Assembly (NCBI GenBank): GCA_022559845.1
Contig: CM040117.1
Coordinates: 13,292,856 to 13,356,855 of the forward strand
Reading direction: 5' to 3'
Source of the DNA: Amorphophallus konjac
Lineage: Eukaryota > Streptophyta > Magnoliopsida > Alismatales > Araceae
DNA: 64,000 bases
A program made the translations under genes and the position numbers. Shown piece by piece: positions 35,622 to 45,778 of this stretch (within the stretch, counting starts at the first letter, position 1; the number at the start of each line of letters is the position of its first letter). Under the pieces are notes generated by a model that was given only the letters and a program-made list of their open reading frames with translations, was not told where the DNA came from and did not search any database.

Positions 35622-35684
35622 ATGTGAAAGCCGTATCAGCTTGGCAGCTTGATTGAAGCTTCTTGAATATTTAGAAATATCAAC

Positions 35685-36410
35685 CTACCTTGCACAGGCC
35701 CTGGCGGCGGGTGGAGGAGTTGCAATCATGACTTCCTCCGCATGCATATTCTCTTTGCCACCTCTATTAGGAACATCCGCAGAATCTTTGAAGCCTTGTG
35801 AGGCTGGTGCAGGGCCTCGGATCCTCTTGGGAACCCAAGTTTGCTTAAACTTTGGTAAGTTCGGGATTGGCCTCCCTTGCTTGTTGTCTTTAAAATTCAT
35901 CCTTCGGCTTGCCAGCACTTGGAAGGGATTGTGAGTGGGCACAGTCGAGATGATCCGATCCGACAGAACTTCGGCACCGTGACCTTTGAAGTAGACTCGG
36001 ATGCCCCCGATTAATGAGGACTTCCCAGATGCTGAAAGTTGACTCCAAGGAGCAGCAACAATTCTTCCTCTGGAGCTCTTCTTGCTGCCCCCAGCAGGCT
36101 TCTTCTCATGTGCCACAGTTAAGCAAACAGTATGGTGGACGTGGCAGCTCACGATCACCGGAGTTTTCAGTAGACTTTTGTTAATTTGGTCCTCACTTCG
36201 GCGGGCCGCGACTTTGTTGTTCTTCAGCTCCGCAGGTCCATAACTCGCCACGTCTAGGAGATCCGCGAATGCAACTCCCAAGAAGTTGGGGAAGCCAATG
36301 ACCGGGGGAAAGTTGTCGAAGGTAGTAGGTACGGCAAGGTAGCCGTATGCAGCATGGTCGGCCATGATTTGGGGACCGAAAACAACTCCAGACAGTCTGC
36401 TCGCCATCAC
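35685..36410 (-). CDS. Unrecognised 241-codon frame just after the primer site
   Basis: This is the first long frame of the internal region, starting about 110 bases after the primer-binding site. It reads MMASRLSGVVFGPQIMADHA at the start, then VIVSCHVHHTVCLTVAHEKK and GGIRVYFKGHGAEVLSD, with a basic, Pro-rich C-terminus. I do not recognise the fold. Some Tat/Ogre elements carry an extra frame ahead of gag, so it could be such a protein; a captured host sequence is the alternative. It has no internal stop, unlike gag behind it. Confidence 0.5.
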   Translation of the reverse strand: MMASRLSGVVFGPQIMADHAAYGYLAVPTTFDNFPPVIGFPNFLGVAFADLLDVASYGPAELKNNKVAARRSEDQINKSLLKTPVIVSCHVHHTVCLTVAHEKKPAGGSKKSSRGRIVAAPWSQLSASGKSSLIGGIRVYFKGHGAEVLSDRIISTVPTHNPFQVLASRRMNFKDNKQGRPIPNLPKFKQTWVPKRIRGPAPASQGFKDSADVPNRGGKENMHAEEVMIATPPPAARACAR

Positions 36411-36520
36411 TTCAACCTAAAAAGAGGAGAAACAAGACGAATGAATAAGTAGCATTTGAGGTAGTTAGGTGGGGGCCCCCATGGTTCCTCTATTTTGGCG
36501 AAGAGATGAAGGGAGGTTGA

Positions 36521-36538
36521 GTCCCACCGGGCGTGCCA
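36521..36538 (-). other. Primer-binding site of the 28 kb element
   Basis: On the minus strand TGGCACGCCCGGTGGGAC starts 3 bases after the LTR end. It shares the ending CGGTGGGAC with the Tat primer site at 58044-58061. I do not assign the tRNA. Confidence 0.8.
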
Positions 36539-39500
36539 GCTTGTGGGAGATGGATTTTTATTAAGAATATTTATTTTATTATGGGTTTATTTGGTTTATT
36601 TATAAGAGATTTATTTATGCAAGGCGTGCCAGTCACTGAGTGACAAATTTATTATGCGTACCGTCTGACTAACCAGACGATTATGGGTGATCGTGTCAGG
36701 ACCCAAAATCCGCCGTACCATGAAGGCTACGGCGTTAATTACATCTCTCCAGAAGAGAGAAAACCCTTGATTAATCACCAAAATAGAGAGGCCATGGGGC
36801 CCGTAGAATATGTAAAAGATGTGATTGCATGCAAGCATAAAATATGATAGTATTTATTTATTAGACCGGCTCCCGGTACGAGGTGGAGAACCTAGGTCCG
36901 AGGACCATCATCACGCATAGTGAAAGCCTCCGGCCGGGCGTAACCCGACTTTCAGCTAATCACCATTCGATATACCGGAGAGTCAGATCATGCAGGCATG
37001 CAAGGTGGTTGGTGTTATTGTTTATTGCTTATTTGGTCATTTATTTATAAATTTAAGGAAGACTTTGGCAATCCCTGTCACTCGCAGGGTTGTCGATTAG
37101 TCATTACCTTTTTATTTTGAGACTGCACATAGCATTACGGTGCATACATATGGGCCCATGAGGTGGGCCGAGTATGACCGTATTCGGGCAGACTCGTGTA
37201 TCATCGGGACAATGTATGCCGGGGTATGGCAAATTTGATATTTGAAAAATGAGGGGACACGGTTAAAACCCGGTCAAAAAGGAATTGAATTCAACGGCTT
37301 ATCGACCGAGGACAAGGTCATGCCGTGGCCATAATGGGGTTAACCCCGAGATCTAGGCACGACCTGTCAGGGGGTCATCAATATTCCCATGCCTGGGGTC
37401 TAGAGGAGGTGAGAGCTCCGGAGTAGACATGGTCATGTTCATTATTCTTTATTTATTCTTGTTATTATTTTTAAATGCATGAATGCACTTTGTTTAATAT
37501 TTATTTATTTATTTTATTTATTTTTATTATCTTTTTATATTGGATGCATGCATTTTTATTCCCTTTATTGATATTTATTTGGCATTTATTTGACAATTAT
37601 TCATTCATCATTTTTTTGTTGTTTATTTATCACTTTTCTTTATTTATTTTTGTTGTCATTTATTTTATCATTGTTGTTTATTTTATTTTTATTTGTTTGT
37701 TTGTTATAATAATGATTATTATTATTCTCTCTCATTTTCTTTCTTTTTATCTATATACCTTTTTTTCTTAGTGTATAAAAGATAATATGCGCACGTGAGC
37801 AATGGAATGTGTCTTATTGTATTTTTGTTTATGTATATACAATGTGAAGGTGGGCTTAACGTAGTTATGGATGTACCTCTTATATACCATATGTGTGTGC
37901 TGCATGTTACGTAAACAAATGCATGCATATGTGTTAAGTGTGTGTATTACGTGAATGAGTGCATGTGTGTATGTTGTTTGTTACGTGAAACGGCGGGGGA
38001 TGTAGAATGGGTAAAACGGCGTGCTTTTCTTGTTTTGGTTATGTTTGAAACGGCGTGGGAATGTATGCAAGTTAATTCGGCGCGCATTTAGTTTTATATT
38101 GATTAAAGGGAAAAGGTGACGGGTGTAAAAGAGTTTGAAACGGCGCGGGAGTACCGCGCTGGTTAAGGCCGCGCCGGGTAACGGGGAGTGTTTTGTTTTG
38201 TTTTGTTTGTTTGTTTTATTATTTGTTGTTTCATTCTTCATTCATTTTTTTATTTATATTCTCGGTCTTACAGATGATTAATCCGGCAACATCTCCCCTA
38301 AACCCGGGGTGTTTGGGGAAAAGTGGAGGCATACCCACGGAATGGGGTAAGCTCCTTAAAGGCTCGGGGGCCAGACACGGTGACCGGCGGACCCAAGTGG
38401 ATGGAGACCCCGAGGGCGAGCCTACGAGGGATACCGATGTGTCCATGAGTTATCCAAATCGGGACAGTGTTCGCCATTAAGGCGGTTTAATGTTCACTCG
38501 GAGAGTGATCATTTAAAACGGCGTGAGAAATAGAGCCTTAGAACGGTGCAGTTGCGGTTAAACCGGCGTGGGGAGTAGTTTATTCAAATCCAGCATGGTT
38601 GAACGTAGGTATAGTGTTAAAATGGTGCGGGATAGCATAGGTAAAGCGCTAAAACGGCGTGGTATTGAATGAGTGGGCTAAACCGGCGCGATGGGTTTGG
38701 GGCGCGCCGGAATAGGGCGCGCCGGAATAGAACCACTTGAAAACTTCTCATTTTGAGTCTAAAGTTAATACGGCGCGGGGGGGGGGGGGGGGTAGCACGC
38801 CGTATTAGGGCGCGCTAAATTAGGGGCACGCCGGATTAAGCTATTTTCTCGCCTTTTTCAATCCGTTTGAGTTCAAGAGTTGTTTATTAGCCTCTTTGAT
38901 GTTAATTGAGTTAATTAATTGTTGAACTGGAGCCCCAGGCTCTCCAGAAGCAGAGTCATAAGCTCATGCGAGGTTCATACTCGAGCACAGAGGTTCATTG
39001 TTTGAAAGCACATGTTTTATTAAGTCCAAATCACCAGGGTAACTTAGTGTTCAAAGCCTGGCGAAAATTGGGCAGCATCTCCCCCATCCCTGAAGGATTG
39101 CAGGGGAGAAGCGGGGTCATACTCACGTGTAGAGTAAGCCCCTAACAAGCCGGACGGCACAACGGCGGCCAGCGGACCCCAGGCGAATAGGAAACCCCGA
39201 GGACTAGCCTACGAGGGGCACCATGGTTCCGAGGGTTGAAAGCGATCGGATGAGACGACCAATAAGGGAAGGGAAGTCCCGAGGACTAGCCTACGAGAGG
39301 CACACAACCCGTGGTCAAACGCAATCCGAAAAGGGATGACCGATAGAGAAGGGAAGCCCCGAGGACTAGCCTACGAGGGGAATACAACCCATGGCCACCA
39401 CGATATCCCGAAGGATAGTGGATTTGATATCGGGCGTAAGCCATGTTTATATTCACCGGACGGCTCATGAGGATACATACCACGAAGGGGTATGACCCTG

Positions 39501-40410
39501 TGATCCACTGGTGATTCAGGGGGAATGTCCCCTCTCCCCGGTCTGTGAATAACCTCACAGATAATGCATGTAGATAACATACTCGGCATAACCACGGCTG
39601 ATCGCATGTAACAATGAAGGGTGACTGGTTAGCGTATTAACAGAGGATGGGCGTCAACAGGTTAACGGGGGTTAGCCGATTAGAGGAGAAAACTTCGGAA
39701 ATTAACCCACAGTAGCTAATAAGGTGATGATGCCATAGAATTCTATAGGGATGACCCTCATCTCCCTCTAGTTCATGATTAAGAACAAGAGGGTAGTGGG
39801 GGGAGTGAGTTCGTGGAATCGCCCAGGAAAACATATACGACACCCCTAGTACCAAAACCATGAAGGGCGTAAACGAACCTCACGTAAATACTCCCTCGAC
39901 AATAATCCCCGGGGAGAGGGGATGTAATACCCCGATTTTAAATATCTGAAATTTAATTGAAATAAATGAATTTCGGAATTTAATATTTAATTCCTTAGTA
40001 AATAGAACTAGTAAAATTTTGACTACCTTTTAAAAATCTAGAAAAATGGTAATTGGGTTAAGGACCATTTATTTAACAACTTTATCTTCTGTGGTCGACC
40101 CAACAAAAATCTGTAATTAGGTCGAATTAATGGATTAAGTCAAAAGTGCACAATTACCTAACTCTTACCTAACCTTAACTTAAAACGCGAAATTAGAGCT
40201 TAATACTCAACCAAATGACCCCAAATCAGTGGCAAATGGAAGGCCACGATCTAAGGATCATTTCCCCTCTGTTAATTGATCGAAACCCCAGCCCTAAAAC
40301 GTGGTGTCGACCGACCTTTGGCTAGGTCAAACATTTCGGCGCCATTTTCAAACAATCAACTTGTTTTGACGAATTCTCCCAGCACCGAAGGCTCCAGAAG
40401 GTGTATGAAC

Positions 40411-40418
40411 TATAAAAA
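40411..40418 (+). promoter_or_regulatory. Putative LTR TATA box (TATAAAAA)
   Basis: TATAAAAA lies about 490 bases into the LTR and is kept at 44196-44203 in the partner LTR. Confidence 0.5.
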
Positions 40419-40886
40419 TGAAGCTATGCAACCCTAGAATCCTTTGGTAGTAGCGGCGGTTGCAGTGGAGATTGTTCGAGAGAGATCTCGGGAGTTTAGT
40501 GGTGACGTGTCGGCGTCCGTTCTTCCTCCTTTCTTCTCTGATTGAGGTAGGTTCTCTCGGGCTCAAACCGCAAGTAATATATCAAAATGTTCAGCATCCA
40601 GTCCTCTTTCTTTTGATATATAAAGCCACAATTTTCATAGACCATGCTTAGAGAATTTCATGTTTGATTAGAAGCATGCTAAAACTAGGTTTTCAAGTGT
40701 TCTTCCTAGATAGATTGTGATTTCGATTGATTTTTTGGTGAATTTCACGTTCCAAACTCTTGTATTATGACCCTAGTTTGTCCATCAAGAACCCAGGAGC
40801 ATTGGGTTAAGATCTCAACCCAATTAGACCCCAATTGGGTGAGATTAGTTGGTTTACGGAAGTCACGTTCGGTTCTATGAACGCAT

Positions 40887-41153
40887 GGGTCGACCCATGG
40901 GGTCGACCCATCCTGCACTGTGCGGGGGTCGACCCATGGGGTCGACCCATACAGCAGAATTTGTGGGGGTCGACCCATGGGGTCGACCCATTCAACAGAC
41001 AGAAGTCTATTTGAGCAGGGGTCGACCCCAGGGTTCGACCCACACACTGACAAACCCTAAGGGTCGACCCATTGGGTCGACCCATATGCTGGCAGACCCG
41101 GTTTAAGTGTTTTCGACCCGAGGATCGATCCGGACCGTGAGGGGATCGACCCA
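40887..41153. repeat. GGGTCGACCC palindrome array, left LTR
   Basis: About 10 copies of GGGTCGACCC or close variants occur, mostly as pairs GGGTCGACCCATGGGGTCGA with unrelated spacers. The array ends with weaker GATCGATCC and GATCGACC forms. The partner LTR has a different copy arrangement. Confidence 0.92.
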
Positions 41154-41767
41154 TTCAACCTAGTCCAATTGAAAACCATAATTTGAGGAACCAATGACTC
41201 ATGCATGCAACCCTATGATCTCAAATTAAGCCCGGTGTTCCTCAATTCAAAATTGAAGAACAATGGTCCCTGCACTCATTCCAAGTGTATAAACCATTCC
41301 GATTACTATTTCCACTTCAACGCACATAGTGGTTAATTAGAAACCCATATGATTAGTGGTTAATTATGTAACTAAATTTCTGTTAATTGCATGTTGTTCA
41401 TTTCTACACGATCTTGTTCATTATCTTATCATCTTGATTCATCTTTTTGGCAAATACATTAAATGTAAAACTTAATCCTTGATGATTTAACATGGAAATT
41501 AGGTTTATCATGAACTTTTAGTTGCTGGATAACAATTCTATTCCAGTAGAACGTTGACCAAATTGCGGACTTCTAGTAAGTCATTAGCCCCTTTAAGTTG
41601 TGTTAACTTTGAACTTATCACCGAAAACTCCATCCGGCGAACTTACCATCATCTCGAGATTTCTTTATACCCTTGTTATGAACCTAATGAACCACCAGAA
41701 CATCGATTTACGTGACCGAATCGCTGGTTTAAGTTTTGGATCGAATTGGGCTAAGAGAGGTATGTGC

Positions 41768-41945
41768 GGCCCGTAGTGGACCGTATATCCTCATAGGCGG
41801 CCCAATAGCGACCGCATATCCGTAACACGGCCCAGTATGGACCGTATATCTTGTTCATGGGTCTTAATGTCTTCCGGACATGCGCGGCTCAATATTAACC
41901 GTATATACCCTTGAGCGGCCTTTGTCTGACCGTTTATATGATAGT
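41768..41945. repeat. GCGGCCC/GGACCGTATAT inverted-repeat array, left LTR
   Basis: Units of about 22-25 bases have the form GCGGCC, a 5-base centre, GGACCGTATAT. The stems vary together, for example GCGG with CCGC at about 41803-41820. At least five units are visible. The partner array is at 45599-45778. Confidence 0.8.
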
Positions 41946-43038
41946 TTTCCGAAAAGTGGTTATTTCATGAATTTCGAATCGTGTGAGCTAACCAAGCCAA
42001 TGTAGGCTATGGTATTTTGTGAATTTACATATTGTTAGATCTATTGATCATTAATTATAGTCCTTTGGGATAATTATTCCTCTCGGTTATGGAGCTTATT
42101 GTTTGGACTCTTAAAGAATCATTATCCTTGTGTTCTTTACCTTGACTACATGAACTTGACCTTGGAACCCTTGGCCATTAAATATTGTGGATGTCTAGTC
42201 TCGTGGGATCTACGATCCAAAAAGAAATCAATGCCAAGGTAAACAAATGAAGGGCCCAGTCTGGTCCTGGGAGGAGCACCCGAAAAGTACTTGATCCCCG
42301 GGGAGGTGAATGATTAGGTGTGGCATTTGGCACCGATACTATCTAGCGTGTTGGGTCTACGACATTCAACATTCTCGTGAAACTTATTATTATTCATGCT
42401 TAAAGTATGAAGTACTTGCTTGCTTGCTTACTTGACATGACTTGAAATTGACTGCAAATGGCCATTCACTAGAAAATCTTGTTAATCTTGCTTGATATCT
42501 CGGCATGCCACTATTTCTTCCATTTTAATTATCGTTACTCTTTCTATCTTAGTGATTATTTAGTTCTGCTTATTTTATCGCGTTAATCATGCATATTCAT
42601 TAATTGGTTAATCACTTAAACCATGCCTGATGATAGAGTATAATTCCTACTGAGCTTCTTGCTCACCCCTACTTCCAATCCTTTTCAGGTAAAGCGGTTA
42701 ACGGTACGTTGCAAATGGGAATCGGATCAGTGTGATCGAGTGAACCTGGAACCTAGAGTTTGGAGTCTATCTTTTTTTTATCTTCTTGAGTCTAGCTAGT
42801 GTCGTGAGTCTGGTTATTTCTTTTTGTTCTTTCTTCCTTTAATTTGAATATAATATTGTAAGAGTGGCTCAAAATTATACCTTTTTAATATTAATAAGAG
42901 CTCGTATTTTCAATATGTGTGTACGGCCTCCTTGTGTTTAATTGTGGTTATTTATCTTCCGCTCTTGTTATCATGACTGTTAACTGCCACGTTCCGAGCA
43001 TCGCTTCCCGCTGCTATCGGTTCGGGGCGTGACAGAGG

Positions 43039-43050
43039 TGGTATCAGAGC
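43039..43050 (+). other. Primer-binding site, initiator tRNA-Met
   Basis: TGGTATCAGAGC starts 5 bases after the LTR end at 43034. Confidence 0.95.
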
Positions 43051-43255
43051 CTCCTTGCCTGAGTCCTTGGATTTTGTCCAAGAGTATAGGTTACCCTAAG
43101 TCTTAAGACCCGTGTCATCCCTTGTCACCTGGTGAGATTGGGTAATATCTTGGGTTAAGTAATAAAATATATGCAAGATTGCGTGGCGTTACACGTAAGG
43201 GTAATGAAAAAGTTAACCATATAACTATCTTGCAGGTCTCTAAGCCTTTCTTAAA

Positions 43256-43513
43256 ATGAAACTGAGTAGTTCCGTGGGTAAGCTAAGATTCGGTTCCGCT
43301 AGAGGCTGGCGAGTTCATCGTAAAGAAACCCGAAGTAATAATAAGAAGAAGAGCAATATTACGCAAATGAAATGTTTATACTGTCACAAACTTGGTCATC
43401 TTGTAAAGGAGTGCTGGCGAAGGAGCAGAGCGTGTCTGCGTTGCGGAAATCAGGATCATACAATGGCTAACTGTCCTAAGTTACTTCCACAAGCAAAACT
43501 ACAAGAAGAATAG
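43256..43513 (+). CDS. gag: Double zinc-knuckle gag remnant of the 6.9 kb element
   Basis: This 85-codon frame is the only one in the 673-base internal region. Its second half contains two canonical CCHC knuckles, CLYCHKLGHLVKEC and CLRCGNQDHTMANC, which bind nucleic acid in Gag nucleocapsid. The N-terminal half is short, basic and lacks a capsid domain. The frame is open from ATG to TAG. It could be a functional small nucleocapsid-like protein or just what remains of a deleted gag-pol. The knuckle pair resembles that of the chromovirus. Confidence 0.75.
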   Translation: MKLSSSVGKLRFGSARGWRVHRKETRSNNKKKSNITQMKCLYCHKLGHLVKECWRRSRACLRCGNQDHTMANCPKLLPQAKLQEE

Positions 43514-43693
43514 GAGCCAATTTCTATCGAATGAAGAATTATATATGGTATCGTTCTCTTTTATCCCTAGATATAGCTAATTTCTTTCGGTATTAATTGT
43601 ATAATTAACATGTTATTTTGATAAATAAGATCATCTTAGTTCAAACATTCACATAATTGGTAATACCCGATAAATTTGGGGACCAAATTCCTT

Positions 43694-43707
43694 AAAGTGG
43701 GGGAGGG
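43694..43707 (+). other. Polypurine tract of the 6.9 kb element
   Basis: AAAGTGGGGGAGGG immediately precedes the second LTR start. Confidence 0.93.
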
Positions 43708-44682
43708 TGTAATACCCCGGTTTTAAATATCTGAAATTTAATTGAAATAAATGAATTTTGGAATTTAATATTTAATTCCTTAGTAAATAGAACTAGTAAA
43801 ATTTTGACTACCTTATAAAAATCTAGAAAAATGGTAATTGGGTTAAGGACCATTTATTTAACAACTTTGTCTTCTGTGGTCGACCCAAAAAAAATCTGTA
43901 ATTAGGTCTAATTAATGGATTAAGTCAAAAGTGCACACTTACCTAACTCTTACCTAACCTTAACTTAAAACGCGAAATTAGAGCTTAATACTAAACCAAA
44001 TGACCCCAAATCGGTGGCAAATGGAAGGCCACGATCTAAGGATCATTTCCCCTCTGTTAATTGATCGAAACCCTAGCCCTAAAACGTGGTGTCGGCCGAC
44101 CTTTGGCTAGGTCAAACATTTCGGCGCCGTTTTCAAACAATCAACTTGTTTCGACGAATTCTCCCAGCACTGAAGGCTCTAGAAGGTGTATGAGCTATAA
44201 AAATGAAGCTATGCAACCCTAGAATCCTTTGGTAGCAGCAGCGGTTGCAGTGGAGATCGATCTAGGGAGATCTTGGGAGTTTAGTGGTGACGTGTCGGCG
44301 TCCGTTCTTCCTCCTTTCTTCTTCCTTTCTTCTCTGATTGAGGTAGGTTCTCTCAGGCTCAAACCGCAAGTAATATATCAAAATGTTCAGCATCCAGTCC
44401 TCTTTCTTTTGATATATAAAGCCCCAATTTTCATAGACCATGCTTAGAGAATTTCGTGTTTGATTAGAACCATGCTAAAACTAGGTTTTCAAGTGTTCTT
44501 CCTAGATAGATTGTGATTTCGATTGATTTTTCGGTGAATTTCGTGTTCCAAACTCTTGTATTATGAACCTAGTATGTCCATCAAGAACCCAAGAGTATGG
44601 GGTTAAGATCTCAGCCCAATTAGACCCCAATTGGGTGAGATTAGTTGGTTTACGGAAGTCACGTTCGGTTCTGTGAACGCAG

Positions 44683-44993
44683 GGGTCGACCCATCCTCAA
44701 GCAGAACTTTTCTGCCCGAGGGTCGACCCATGGGGTCGACCCATCCTGCACCGTGCGGGGGTCGACCCATACAGCAATGTGTGGGGGTCGACCCATGGGG
44801 TCGACCCATACAGCAGAATTTGTGGGGGTCCACCCATTCAACAGATAGAAGTCTGTTTGTGCAGGGGTCGACCCCAGGGGTCGACCCACACACTGACAGA
44901 CCCTAAGGGTCGACCCATATGCTGGCAGACCCGGTTTACGTGTTTTCGACTCGAGGATCGATCCGGACCTTGAGGGGATCGACCCATTCAACC
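44683..44993. repeat. GGGTCGACCC palindrome array, right LTR
   Basis: This is the same array as at 40887 but with units gained and lost: an extra segment with GCAGAACTTTTCTGC near 44700-44715, and missing copies further right. Confidence 0.92.
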
Positions 44994-45598
44994 TAGTCCA
45001 ATTGAAAACCATATTTTGAGGAACCAATGACCCATGCATGCAACCCTATGATCTCAAATTAAGCCCAGTGTTCCTCAATCCAAAATTGAAGAACAATGGT
45101 CCCTGCACTCATTCCAAGTGTATAAACCATTCCGATTACTATTTCCACTTCAACGCACACAATGGTTAATTAGAAACCCACATGATTAGTGGTTAATTAT
45201 GTAACTAAATTTCTGTTAATTGCATGTTGTTCATTTCTACACGATCTTGTTCATTATCTTATCATCTTGATTCATCTTTTTGGCAAATACATTAAATGTA
45301 AAACTTAATCCTTGATGATTTAACATGGAAATTAGGTTTATCATGAACTTTTAGTTGCTGGATAACAATTCTATTCCAGTAGAACGTTGACCAAATTGCG
45401 GACTTCTAGTAAGTCATTAGCCCCTTTAAGTTGCGTTAACTTTGAACTTATCACCGGAAACTCCATCCGGTGAACTTACCATCATCTCGAGATTTCTTTA
45501 TACCCTTTTTATGAACCTAATGAACCACCAGAACATCAATTTACGTGACCGAATCGCTGGTTTAAGTTTTGGATCGAATTGGGCTAAGAGAGGTATGC

Positions 45599-45778
45599 GC
45601 GGCCCGTAGTGGACCGTATATCCTCATAGGCGGCCCAATAGCGACCGCATATCCGTAACACGGCCCAGTATGGACCGTATATCTTATTCATGGGTCTTAA
45701 TGTCTTCCGGACATGCGCGGCTCAATATTAACCGTATATACCCTTGAGCGGCCTTTGTCTAACCGTTTATATGACAGT
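45599..45778. repeat. GCGGCCC/GGACCGTATAT inverted-repeat array, right LTR
   Basis: Partner of 41768-41945, with the same units and only point differences. Confidence 0.8.

Larger units (their letters stand above)
39923..43034 (+). repeat. 5' LTR of the 6.9 kb element
   Basis: 3112 bases from TGTAATACCCC to GTGACA, nearly identical to 43708-46867. It holds a TATAAAAA box at 40411-40418, a GGGTCGACCC array and a GCGGCCC-type array. Confidence 0.96.
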
